Assembly (NCBI GenBank): GCA_903845935.1
Contig: CAIMZI010000050.1
Location: forward strand, 1 to 48,273
Reading direction: 5' to 3'
DNA length: 48,273 nucleotides
Source of the DNA: an uncultured beta proteobacterium
Lineage (GTDB): Bacteria; Pseudomonadota; Gammaproteobacteria; Burkholderiales; Burkholderiaceae_C
A program made the position numbers and the translations under genes. Positions 34,896 through 42,909 of this stretch are shown here, one piece after another. Below the pieces are notes generated by a model. It was not told the DNA's origin. It made no database searches and saw only the letters and a program-made list of their open reading frames with translations. Positions within the stretch are counted from its first letter, which is position 1; each line of letters begins with the position of its first letter.

Positions 34896-35778
34896 TTGGC
34901 TGAACGGGTGCCAGTGGGGGATCTGTGTTTGGTTTCATAAAGTCTCACATTAAGAATGGAGGACTGAAGAACTTGCTGGTACTGACATCGCGTATGCCAG
35001 ATGCCGGTGCATACACTGCATGGCCCCTCGTCAGGGACTGTGCTGAAGTGAAGCCAAAGTAGGATTGCATATATTGCGCTTTGGCCCATGTGGTGGAGAC
35101 TCCCAACCAGGCTCAAGGCCCGGCCCATGCCATCCAGACCCAGGTCGGTCAAGGCGCCGGCCAGACCGAGTCCATGAATCAAGGCGCGGTCAAATACCGC
35201 CATGCCCACGATGGTGGCGGCAATGGCGGGTTCCACCAGACTGGAGGGCACGGACAGGCCGTACCCAACGCAGGCCACCAGCACCACCAGCAAAAACAGC
35301 AGGTGGTCCGCACCCGACAGCACATGGAAGGCACCGAGCCGAACCTGGGTGGCAAAGGTGGCCCAGGCCGAGGGAAAGACAGACCCCTGAGGATGCTCTG
35401 GCGTCAAGGTGATGAGCTGCGACTCCGCGCCCCGCGTGACCGCGATGTGCTCTATTTGCTCGTCAGCGCCGGTGCCTCGGTATTGAGCATGACGCCTTCG
35501 AGCCGGCTTGGCCCCTGGCTGCTGCCAAGCGTCACGCCCCGCTGGATCTGCGACTCGATGCTTGCGGCATGCGCACGCAATTCACCGACCGACAACAGGC
35601 CGTCCCGGTTGTCATCAAAGCCGGTCAATGCGGACACGGGGAGCGACAGCACCATGTAGGCCCCATCCCCCACGATGTTCAGCGTTCCGCGCTGCGACAC
35701 CACCAGGTGGGCCTGTGCGGCAGGCACCGAAGCCCATGCCAGCAGGAAGGCGAGCAGCCATTGGCGCAGGAACGTCAC
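34862..35778 (-). pseudogene. Broken HupE/UreJ-2 family gene with internal deletions and a frameshift
   Basis: Two frames together outline one membrane protein. The first (GTG 35778 to 35452) has a signal peptide, then AHLVVSQRGTLNIVGDGAYM and an EF-hand-like loop DDNRDGLLSVGEL. It stops after LEGVMLNTEAPALTSK. The second frame picks up with EQIEHIAVTRGAESQLITLT (35447 to 35388) and VFPSAWATFATQVRLGAFHV. It continues with LSGADHLLFLLVVLVA and ALIHGLGLAGAL, all HupE-like landmarks. About 80 residues between the two pieces are missing and the frame shifts. A further segment around the helix with the AHSLT motif is also absent between LVACVGYGL and VEPAIAA. Beyond about 35040 the frame reads on into unrelated sequence. 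HupE-type proteins are thought to move nickel or another metal. The GTG overlaps the YHYH stop codon, so these genes formed an operon. Confidence 0.72.
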
Positions 35779-36728
35779 AGACTGCCCTTCACGCAGCGCT
35801 GCAGGTTGGGGAAGGTGTCGGTGGCGAAGTAGTGGTAGATGCCCTTGGGGAATTCGGGCCTGACACCGGTGCGGCCATTGCACTCGTCCAGATCGCCCAG
35901 TCCCGCCACGTATTCATAGTCCTGCGTGAAGGTGCCCATGGCATAGAGGCTGGTCGCAGGCCGGTTGGCATCCGGGCTGGCCTTGGTGCGGTAGCTGCTG
36001 GTCATCACCTTCAGGGTGGAGCTGGCATCGGTGGCCACCGAGTAGCCGTAGCGTGCATAGATCGGGAAGCCATCGGCCGCCCAACCGATGAGGCTCATCG
36101 CATTGCCTTTGTTGAGCTTGGTGACAAATCCTTCCGGAATGCCGTGGTAATGGTAGGTGCCCTGGGGCTGCACATGCGCGTTGTTGCTGTCCGTTCCAAA
36201 GCGGAAAGCGCTCTGACCCAGGGCCTCAATATTCCAGGCACCCGTGCCCTTCCCCAAGTCGCAGACAGCGCCCGTGTTGTCGCAGGTACCGGCAGTGCCC
36301 GGATCAAAGACGATGCCATTCAAGGCCATCCCGGGCTTGGCCATGGGTCCGGTGCGGGATGTAGCCACCGAGGTCTTGGTCGGTGCCAAGGTCACAGAAG
36401 CCGATACGTTCTGCGCCGTGATCGTGTTGGGGTTGTTGGCGTTTGGAAAAGTGCCGATGGCGTGATCCGGCAGACCATTGGCCGTGATTGAGCGCAAGGT
36501 GCTGCTGCAGGACCAGGCCGCCGTGGCGTTGGTGCTCAAGGTGGCGCCGCTGTAGGGCACGCTGCTGCTGTAGCTGCACAGCACGCCGGCCGTGCTGGAA
36601 CTGGTGCCGGTCTCTGTCGTCGTGGTCGTCGTTGCAGTAGAACTTCCACCGCCACCGCAGGCACTCAAAGTCATGACGGCTGCGGCTGCGGCTGCGATTG
36701 CCAGAGGGTAAGGAATGAAATGGAACAT
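35775..36728 (-). CDS. YHYH-domain lipoprotein
   Basis: A 317-residue secreted protein. Its N-terminus has a lipobox (MTLSACGGGG, cysteine near residue 24), then a low-complexity Ser/Thr linker and the YHYH domain. Key segments are AWNIEALGQSAFRFGTDSNN, the name-giving QGTYHYHGIPEGF, LIGWAADGFPIYARYGY, and DLDECNGRTGVRPEFPKGIY followed by HYFATDTFPNLQRC. The conserved His and Asp residues suggest metal binding, but the family's function is unknown. It lies between a small Cys-rich gene (17 bases upstream) and the broken HupE gene (four-base overlap). This layout suggests a shared role in handling a metal or small ligand. It appears intact, unlike its neighbour. Confidence 0.85.
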   Translation of the reverse strand: MFHFIPYPLAIAAAAAAVMTLSACGGGGSSTATTTTTTETGTSSSTAGVLCSYSSSVPYSGATLSTNATAAWSCSSTLRSITANGLPDHAIGTFPNANNPNTITAQNVSASVTLAPTKTSVATSRTGPMAKPGMALNGIVFDPGTAGTCDNTGAVCDLGKGTGAWNIEALGQSAFRFGTDSNNAHVQPQGTYHYHGIPEGFVTKLNKGNAMSLIGWAADGFPIYARYGYSVATDASSTLKVMTSSYRTKASPDANRPATSLYAMGTFTQDYEYVAGLGDLDECNGRTGVRPEFPKGIYHYFATDTFPNLQRCVKGSL

Positions 36729-36745
36729 GGGTGATTTCCAGTTGC

Positions 36746-36955
36746 TTAAATCTGTGGTGCCGCGCCGCCACCGGGCGCACCTTTAGGCTTGCAGGCCAGG
36801 GGCTTGCCCTCGGGTGCCCAGCAGCTTCCTGTCACGGTTCCGTGCGGGGACGTGAAGCTGCAGTCCTTGCCGCTGATGAGCGACTTGCAGGCGGCCAAAG
36901 GGACAAGGAAAAAATGCGATGAAATTCCATGAGGTGACTCCGGGGTTGTCGGCAA
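36746..36955 (-). CDS. Small Cys-rich exported protein, N-terminus uncertain
   Basis: The 69-codon frame ends with CKSLISGKDCSFTSPHGTV and GSCWAPEGKPLACKPKGAPG. This is a four-cysteine pattern I associate with short periplasmic proteins (ACxFx..GTCxxPxGxPLxCxP). The hydrophobic stretch HFFLVPLAAC before the first cysteine looks like the end of a signal peptide or lipobox. Upstream codons do not resemble a signal peptide start. A different frame (MEFHRIFSLSL) does, so a one-base shift in the signal region is likely. Function unknown. It lies 17 bases upstream of the YHYH gene on the same strand. Confidence 0.45.
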   Translation of the reverse strand: MPTTPESPHGISSHFFLVPLAACKSLISGKDCSFTSPHGTVTGSCWAPEGKPLACKPKGAPGGGAAPQI

Positions 36956-37018
36956 GCAGCTGCATTGCCGTGGTGAGATTGTGGAAAATCAATGTGGTGA
37001 AAATATGGGGAAATCCTC

Positions 37019-38368
37019 ATGGCCAGCCGCGATGTGGAGCGTCTTGAAAGTTTCGCCGCCATGGTGTCATCGCGCGCTGAAGCGGCGGGTGGTTTGGATG
37101 CCCTGGCGGCACAGGGCGTGGATTTAGGCGTACTGCTGCGGGAGTTCGGGCAGGGGCAGGGGGCCTTGCCAAGCAGACCCCTGCTGCCGCCGATCGAGCG
37201 TCCGGAACCAGGAGGTTTCTTGGGCCCCAACCACCCGCCTCCGCCGCCGATCGACAGCATTGACGCCTTCAAGGACCGGGTCGCGCTCTATGCCCCCAAC
37301 GGTCAAGCACTCTTTGGGAAATCGCTTACAGCCGATGAGGGCCCCAACGTGGAGCGGCCGATCTTTTTTCAAGGCAAGGCGGTAGCGGTGGTGCACATGC
37401 TAAAGCTCAAACCGGTGCCTGATGATGTGGAGGCGCGGTTTCTGAGTTCGCAGTACCGAAGCATCCTGGTGGTGGCAGGCGTATTGCTGGTGGCTGCCCT
37501 GTTCAGCGCCCGCTGGGTTGCCAGCCACTGGGTGCGCCCCCTGATTGAAATACAGGCCGCCACTGAACGGATTGCGCGAGGGGCGTTTGAAACCCGACTC
37601 GGCACGCGCCGTGCGGACGAGATCGGTGACACCATGCGCAACATCAACCGCATGGCCGAAGGGCTGCAGCAACTGGAGACCTCGCGTCGCCGGTGGATCG
37701 CCGACATGTCGCACGAATTGCGCACCCCGCTGACCGTGCTGCGTGGTGAAATTGAAGCGCTGATTGACGGCATCATCGCGATGTCGCCGTCGGCTATTTT
37801 TTCCTTGCGCGAAGAAGTGCTGCAACTCAGCGCGCTGGTAGACGACTTGCACTTGCTGGCTATGGCCGACTTGCGGGCCTTGCCTTGCTACTTCGAAGAG
37901 ATGGATGCGGTGACGCTGGTTGAAGGCATCGTGCAGCGCTTTGCACTGCGGGCGAGCCAGCAAGGCTTGGCACTCTGCGTGGAGAGCAAGCCTGAGGGTC
38001 CGGTGATGGTGCGTTGAGATGCCAAGCGCATGGAGCAATTGCTGGGCAATGTGCTGGACAACAGCCTGCGCTATACCGATGCACCGGGGCAGGTGCTGGT
38101 GGAAATTCGTACTGACGATAGCCAGGTCATTCTCAGCGTGGAGGACACAGCGCCGGGCCTACCAACGGATGATCTGATGCGCATTTTTGAGCCCTTGTAC
38201 CGCGCCGACCCCGCCAGGGGGCGTGAGGCCGGTGGCAGTGGTCAGGGTCTTGCGATTTGCCAACAGATTGCCAAGGCCCATCACGGCACCGTTCGGGCCG
38301 AGGCATCCCCCAGGGGCGGGGTCAAGTTTGTCATTGAACTGCCCATGATGGGAGACAACGCGGCATGA
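37019..38368 (+). pseudogene. baeS: BaeS-like sensor kinase, N-terminally truncated and interrupted by TGA
   Basis: The frame opens with MASRDVERLESFAAMVSSRA, which corresponds to the periplasmic part of BaeS-like kinases; the usual first membrane helix and about 50 residues are absent. It continues with a membrane helix (SILVVAGVLLVAALFSARWV), HAMP, and the H-box MSHELRTPLTVLRGE. The frame stops at TGA 38015-38017, where a glycine (GGA) would fit: VMVR-stop-DAKRMEQLLGN. The same frame then runs on with QLLGNVLDNSLRYTD, VEDTAPGL and GGSGQGLAIC up to 38368. So the ATPase half is present and open. An in-frame ATG at 38030 could start it separately, but no good ribosome site precedes it. The final codons overlap the baeR-like start (ATGA). 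Confidence 0.8.
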
Positions 38369-39051
38369 ATACGCAAACCATAAGCCGCGTATTGGTTGTC
38401 GAAGACGACCGCAAAATATCGGAGCTGTTGCTCAGCTATTTGCGCGCGGATGGATATGAAGCGACACCGGTCTACGATGGACGCGATGCGGTGCAACACA
38501 TTGCGCAACATGCCCCCGATGTCGTCATCCTGGACTGGATGTTGCCGGGACTGGACGGCATTGGCGTTTGCAAAGCGGTGCGCGCGTTCAGCGATGTGCC
38601 CATCCTGATGCTGACGGCGCGCGTGGACGAGTTGGAACGCCTTCTGGGCCTGGACACCGGCGCCGATGATTACGTATGCAAGCCCTTTGCACCGCGCGAG
38701 GTGGTGGCACGTGTGCGCGCCCTGTTGCGCCGTGCCGGCGGCAGGGTAAAGACATCGCCGAGGCCCTGGGTGGTGGAAGATGCTTGCTTCCGAATCAGTT
38801 GGCTGGGCCAATGGCTGCCCTTGACGCGGATTGAATTCATGATGTTCAGAACCTTGCTGGCGCGCCCGGGTCGGGTCTTCTCGCGCGACCAACTGCTGGC
38901 CAGCGTGCACGACAGCCAACGAGACATCAGTGACCGGGCCATTGACACCCACATCAAAAACCCGCGCAAGAAGGTTCAGGCTGTTGAGCCAGGAAGAGAT
39001 TACATCGCCTCGGTATACGGGGTCGGGTACCGGTTTGAAATTTCGGAGTGA
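38365..39051 (+). CDS. baeR: BaeR-like OmpR-family response regulator
   Basis: A 228-residue two-domain regulator. The receiver has VLVVEDDRKISELL, phosphoacceptor in VVILDWMLPGLDGIGVCK, ILMLTARVDE and the lysine in DDYVCKPFAPREVVAR. The winged-helix domain starts near residue 135 and has LTRIEFMMFRTLLARPGRVF, SRDQLLASVHDSQRDISDRA and IASVYGVGYRF. The recognition helix (DRAIDTHIKNPRKKV) has a proline where leucine is common (IKNLRKK), a possible weak point. The gene is coupled to the broken kinase gene. In the Bae system it controls envelope-stress and efflux genes. With its kinase damaged it may be silent or driven by another donor. Confidence 0.88.
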   Translation: MNTQTISRVLVVEDDRKISELLLSYLRADGYEATPVYDGRDAVQHIAQHAPDVVILDWMLPGLDGIGVCKAVRAFSDVPILMLTARVDELERLLGLDTGADDYVCKPFAPREVVARVRALLRRAGGRVKTSPRPWVVEDACFRISWLGQWLPLTRIEFMMFRTLLARPGRVFSRDQLLASVHDSQRDISDRAIDTHIKNPRKKVQAVEPGRDYIASVYGVGYRFEISE

Positions 39052-39096
39052 AGAGTGGCCCCACCATCAGTAATACCGAGGAAAACTTCATCTTCA

Positions 39097-39990
39097 CTAT
39101 GCCAGCAGCGCACGTGCGGCGGTTCTGACCACATCGTTGATGACGTCCTGGTCAAGTTTGGGTTCCAGATCAGCTGGCGAACCTTTTTTGCCCGTGGCCA
39201 CCAACTCCAACTTGGTGCCGACAGCGTGCGTTTCATACTCACCGGTGCAAGTCGGGCAGTACAGATTCATTCCCGGCGCGTGTGAACGCGCAACGGCAAT
39301 GGTCGGTCCGCACATCAGGCAGACCTGCAAGGGGATCCCTGAATCGCTGTGCCCCACGATGTGGTCGCATTCGCCTTGTCGACCCAAGGCCACAAATCGC
39401 TCGCCCATTGCGCGATCAAACTGGGAGCCCAGGTTCTTCTCGATGATGTCCAGCGCCTGGGGCACGGGCATCCCCTTGCGATAGGGGCGCGTGCTGGTCA
39501 TGGCATCAAATGCATCGCAGATGCCAACAATCCTCGCGTCTATTGCGATGTCCTTGCCTGCAAGACCTAGTGGATAGCCCCGCCCATCCGGTGTTTCGTG
39601 GTGCGCGCGAATGGCTTGCTCGGCCAGTTTGGCCAACGGATGACTGGACAACATGCGCCATCCCACATCGGGATGCGTCTTGATGACGGCGTATTCCTCG
39701 TCGGTCAGCCGGTCCTTTTTGCCAAGAATGTGGTCGGGGACGCTGATTTTTCCGAGGTCGTGCAAAAAGGCACCCACTGTAATGCGCGACACATCGCCGT
39801 CGGCCAGGCCTGCACGCGTGGCGAGCAATTGTGAGAATTGAGAAACACGCCACAGGTGGCCGCCTGTGTACGGATCCCTGGCCTCGACCATCCAGGCCAT
39901 CACCAGCAAGGAAGTCAGCAGATCCTCCTGATGCCGGGCGTGTTGCTGGGTCGACCCTAAAAGGCCTTTGATGTCGCTTAGCAGGCTCAA
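39097..39990 (-). CDS. HD-GYP domain protein with a C-terminal zinc ribbon
   Basis: A 297-residue soluble protein, predicted cyclic-di-GMP phosphodiesterase. The HD-GYP core has ARDPYTGGHLWRVSQFS, FLHDLGKISVPD (the HD pair), THPDVGWRML, HHETPDGRGYP (the GYP motif) and DAFDAMTSTRPYRKGM. After residue 215 a tail carries CLMCG and YCPTC, two CxxC knuckles that should bind zinc; this is not part of the standard family. I choose TTG at 39988-39990, because GGAGA (39997-40001 on this strand) lies six bases upstream. The ATG at 40003 is in another frame. The gene converges on baeR with 45 bases between. A diguanylate cyclase in the same window offers the opposing activity. Confidence 0.82.
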   Translation of the reverse strand: MSLLSDIKGLLGSTQQHARHQEDLLTSLLVMAWMVEARDPYTGGHLWRVSQFSQLLATRAGLADGDVSRITVGAFLHDLGKISVPDHILGKKDRLTDEEYAVIKTHPDVGWRMLSSHPLAKLAEQAIRAHHETPDGRGYPLGLAGKDIAIDARIVGICDAFDAMTSTRPYRKGMPVPQALDIIEKNLGSQFDRAMGERFVALGRQGECDHIVGHSDSGIPLQVCLMCGPTIAVARSHAPGMNLYCPTCTGEYETHAVGTKLELVATGKKGSPADLEPKLDQDVINDVVRTAARALLA

Positions 39991-40132
39991 GTGAATTCTC
40001 CATTCCAAAGTTGTTCGTCTATGCCGTTTGTCGGGGTTGCCCTGCGCACATTACACCCCCGCGGCATGACATATGGTGGACCGGTCCTCTGCTCGGCGTG
40101 AACACGCCAGTTCCGTTTTGCGATGCTGCAGC

Positions 40133-40479
40133 TCAGGCGCCTGCCGTGAAGCCTATGACTTCCAAGACTTTGGTCAAATCGGATCCGACGTAGCTTGGTC
40201 GCGGTCCAATGGCTTCAAACGGTAAATCCTGCCGATTCACCCATCCAGTGTGTAACGAAGGGATGCACGCGTGAGATCCCAAAACGACTGGTAGTAGCGA
40301 CTTCCTTGCGGCCCTTGAGGATCGGACATGGTGATCAGCCGGGTTTATTCGATCTGCTTGTCCCGCCACAGAGTCGCAATCGTCGGACCATTCCCTGGGT
40401 ACAGGGACTCAGCCAGCGCTCCGATTGAATAAACGTCGAACAGCGTGCCGTAGGCATCAAAAACCACTACCTTAATCAT
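40133..40479 (-). pseudogene. Remnant of a type II haloacid dehalogenase (HAD) gene
   Basis: The N-terminal piece starts at ATG 40477-40479 with IKVVVFDAYGTLFDVYSIGA, which has the HAD nucleophile motif DAYGT. It ends at a stop in WRDKQIE-stop, where a tyrosine is expected. The same frame continues with TRLITMSDPQGPQGSRYYQS and a tryptophan-rich helix before another stop. A C-terminal piece in a different frame reads GWVNRQDLPFEAIGPRPSY, then VGSDLTKVLEVIGF, a close fit to the end of the family. More than 100 residues between, including the catalytic lysine, are gone. The gene is dead beyond doubt. The flanks (39991-40132 and 40480-40628) contain no other gene; the second must hold the promoter of the thioredoxin gene. 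Confidence 0.78.
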
Positions 40480-40628
40480 TGCGCATCCCTTTTTGTTCGG
40501 CATCGACGGGTATTGTGACGCGGGGGCGTCAGTGCAAAGGCAAAGAAATTTTCGTTCCGCTGTAAGAACTACACCCGCTGTGGGACTAACCGACACTGCG
40601 CAAGCAAGCTCAACCAAGGAAACCCATC

Positions 40629-41015
40629 ATGCACTTCGTAAAAAGCGCTGTCGTCATCACACTCGCCTCCTTCATGTCTCTGGCCATGGCCGGCGAGATC
40701 AAACCTTTCAGCCAAGTTGGATTTGATGCGCTCACCGCATCTGGCAAGCCCGTCGTGCTGGACATCAGTGCCACCTGGTGTCCAACTTGCAAGGCCCAAA
40801 GGCCCATCATTGGCAGCCTCATGCAGCAGCCTGCCTACAAGGATGTCACGCTCATGACCCTCGATTTCGACACAGACAAGCCCATCCTCAAGAAGTTCAA
40901 GGTGAGCATGCAAAGCACGCTCGTCGCTTTTAAGGGAGTGCAAGAAGTCGGCCGCTCGGTCGGCGACACCAGCCCGGAAGGCCTGGAAGGCTTGATCAAG
41001 AAAACGCTCAACTGA
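40629..41015 (+). CDS. Periplasmic thioredoxin-like protein paired with CcdA
   Basis: A 128-residue exported protein. The signal peptide is MHFVKSAVVITLASFMSLAM with cleavage near AMA-G. The mature part is a small thioredoxin fold with WCPTC in VLDISATWCPTCKAQRPII and MTLDFDTDKPILKKF after it. The usual cis-proline before the last strands is replaced: the segment reads VSMQSTLVAFKG. AAGGAA at 40615-40620 is a good ribosome site. The stop overlaps the ATG of ccdA (TGATG), so the membrane reductant carrier and its periplasmic acceptor are made together, as in other CcdA-thioredoxin pairs. Confidence 0.88.
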   Translation: MHFVKSAVVITLASFMSLAMAGEIKPFSQVGFDALTASGKPVVLDISATWCPTCKAQRPIIGSLMQQPAYKDVTLMTLDFDTDKPILKKFKVSMQSTLVAFKGVQEVGRSVGDTSPEGLEGLIKKTLN

Positions 41016-41743
41016 TGGACTTCGGGCTCGGCTCCTACGGCTTCGGATTCCTGGCGGGGCTGCTTTCGACACTGTCGCCCTGCGTGCTTCCCATCATTCC
41101 GATTCTGTTGGGTTCGGCGGTCAACGCCCATCCACGCGCGCCCTTGGCCTTGGCTGCAGGATTGGCCATCTCCTATGCCGTGATTGGAACCGCATTGGCA
41201 TGGGCCGGTTCAGCGCTGGACATTGACACATCCGTCTTTAGAACACTGGGGGCTGTCCTGCTGGGGCTGCTGGGGCTGGTGCTGATGTCCGGCAAATTGC
41301 AGCAGCGCTTTGCAACCGGCACATCCGGATTTGCCAACGCCGGTGACAAGTGGATCGCACGCATGCGAATCGACGGACTATGGGGACAGTTCTTCATTGG
41401 CCTGGTCTTGGGTGTTGTGTGGAGCCCCTGCGTTGGGCCCACTTTGGGTGCGGCGGTGGTGCTGGCCAGCCAAGGCGCGCACCTGCCGCAGCTTGCCTTG
41501 CTGATGGGGATATTCGGGGCCGGTGCGGCGCTGCCGGTGGTGGCGCTGGCTTACGTTTCCCGCGGAGCGATGTTAAAGATGCGTGGCAAGCTCATGCAGG
41601 TGGGCAAGATGGGAAAGGTCCTGCTGGGAGCCAGCATGGTTTCACTGGCGGTCCTTATTCTCTCGGGCACGGACAAATTCATTGAGGCATGGCTGGTCGA
41701 CCAATCGCCCGCCTGGCTTACCCAATTGACAACGCGCTTCTGA
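41015..41743 (+). CDS. ccdA: CcdA-family membrane thiol-disulfide transporter
   Basis: A 242-residue protein with six or seven predicted membrane helices. It passes electrons from cytoplasmic thioredoxin to periplasmic thiol proteins. The two redox cysteines lie in the helix motifs LSTLSPCVLPIIPILLG near residue 22 and VWSPCVGPTLGAAVVLA near residue 140. These are the hallmark of the CcdA/DsbD membrane domain. It has no attached N- or C-terminal thioredoxin domains, so the preceding gene supplies the periplasmic partner. Likely targets include apocytochrome c or other oxidised periplasmic proteins. The end is 32 bases from the convergent selD stop. Confidence 0.92.
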   Translation: MDFGLGSYGFGFLAGLLSTLSPCVLPIIPILLGSAVNAHPRAPLALAAGLAISYAVIGTALAWAGSALDIDTSVFRTLGAVLLGLLGLVLMSGKLQQRFATGTSGFANAGDKWIARMRIDGLWGQFFIGLVLGVVWSPCVGPTLGAAVVLASQGAHLPQLALLMGIFGAGAALPVVALAYVSRGAMLKMRGKLMQVGKMGKVLLGASMVSLAVLILSGTDKFIEAWLVDQSPAWLTQLTTRF

Positions 41744-41775
41744 CCATCAGGTGAGGTGCGGGGCAACTCCAGTTT

Positions 41776-42870
41776 CTAAAGCGGGGTTCGGACCACGACC
41801 TGCGCCGCACCGGCAGCCAAGCTGCCAATCACCGCCGCATCGCCAAAGTCTTGTGAACGCAGCAGCTCCAGCACCTGCTGTGCCACTTCCGGCGCGCAGG
41901 CAATCAACAGGCCGCCGCTGGTTTGCGGGTCGGACAGTAGGTTCTGCTTCCATTTTTCAAAGCCTTCGGGCAGCACCATGCTGCTGCCATAGCCATCCCA
42001 GTTGCGCGCCGAGGCACCGGTGGCGACTCCGGCTTGCGCAATCTCGGCGGCCAGAGGGATTAACGGCACCGTATCAAAGTTCACCTGCGCCGCCAGCGAA
42101 GAGCCACGGCAAATTTCCAGCAAATGCCCGGCCAGACCAAAGCCGGTGACGTCGGTCATGGCGTGCACCGTGTCCATGGAAGACAGCGCGATGCCGGGGG
42201 TGTTGAGCTTGGTGGTCCAGCGCACCATGTCGGCATAACCTTCCTTGGACAGAGTGCCTTTTTTCAAAGCCGCCGACAGCATGCCCACGCCCAGCGGCTT
42301 GCTCAGGATCAGCAGATCCCCGGCCTGTGCCTGGTTGTTGCGCTTCACCTTGTCGGGGTGCACCAGGCCGATGCCGACCAGCCCGTAAATGGGCTCCAGC
42401 GTGTCGATGCTGTGGCCGCCGGCAATCGGAATGCCCGCTGCCTTGCACACGTCCTGACCACCGGCCAGGATCAGGCGGATGGACTCTTCCGGAATCTTGC
42501 CCAGCGGCATGCCGACCAGGGCCAGCGCAAACAGCGGCGTGCCGCCCATGGCGTAGACGTCGGAGAGCGCGTTGGTGGCTGCAATGCGGCCAAAGTCGTA
42601 AGGGTCGTCGACTATGGGCGTGAAGAAGTCGGTGGTGGCGATGATGGCCTGCTGGTCGTTCAGCCGATAGACGGCGGCGTCGTCGCTGCTCTCGGTGCCC
42701 ACCAACAAGTCGGGCGGCAGCAACGGCATGTTCACGTTGGCCAGCAGGCGCGACAGAACGGCCGGTGCAATCTTGCAGCCGCAGCCGCCGCCATGGCTGA
42801 ACTCGGTGAGGCGAATGGGGGCCGCGTCGGCGGGATTGGATGCGGGGGAGGGGGGCGTGATGTTCGACAT
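41776..42870 (-). CDS. selD: Selenide, water dikinase (cysteine form)
   Basis: A 364-residue enzyme that makes selenophosphate from selenide and ATP. The glycine-rich active loop FSHGGGCGCKIAP near residue 30 carries cysteine (not selenocysteine) at the catalytic position and the essential lysine. ATP/metal motifs are GTESSDDAAVYRL and ATTDFFTPIVDDP. DVTGFGLAGHLLEICRGSS and LLSDPQTSGGLLIAC follow. The start at ATG 42868-42870 (MSNITPP) fits the family; an upstream in-frame ATG at 42906 would overlap the selU start. It is divergent from selU with 39 bases between. Selenophosphate here is probably used for tRNA 2-selenouridine; no selA, selB or selC is seen in the window. Confidence 0.95.
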   Translation of the reverse strand: MSNITPPSPASNPADAAPIRLTEFSHGGGCGCKIAPAVLSRLLANVNMPLLPPDLLVGTESSDDAAVYRLNDQQAIIATTDFFTPIVDDPYDFGRIAATNALSDVYAMGGTPLFALALVGMPLGKIPEESIRLILAGGQDVCKAAGIPIAGGHSIDTLEPIYGLVGIGLVHPDKVKRNNQAQAGDLLILSKPLGVGMLSAALKKGTLSKEGYADMVRWTTKLNTPGIALSSMDTVHAMTDVTGFGLAGHLLEICRGSSLAAQVNFDTVPLIPLAAEIAQAGVATGASARNWDGYGSSMVLPEGFEKWKQNLLSDPQTSGGLLIACAPEVAQQVLELLRSQDFGDAAVIGSLAAGAAQVVVRTPL

Positions 42871-42909
42871 AAAATTGCTGTTCTGATTCAACCTGCAACG
42901 GGACACCCA

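Noticed and set aside
38015..38017. TGA in the BaeS-like kinase as a selenocysteine codon, given selD nearby
   Set aside because: The site fits a glycine in the ATPase domain, not a redox residue; kinases of this family have no Cys/Sec there, and selU already explains selD. A GGA to TGA nonsense change is simpler.
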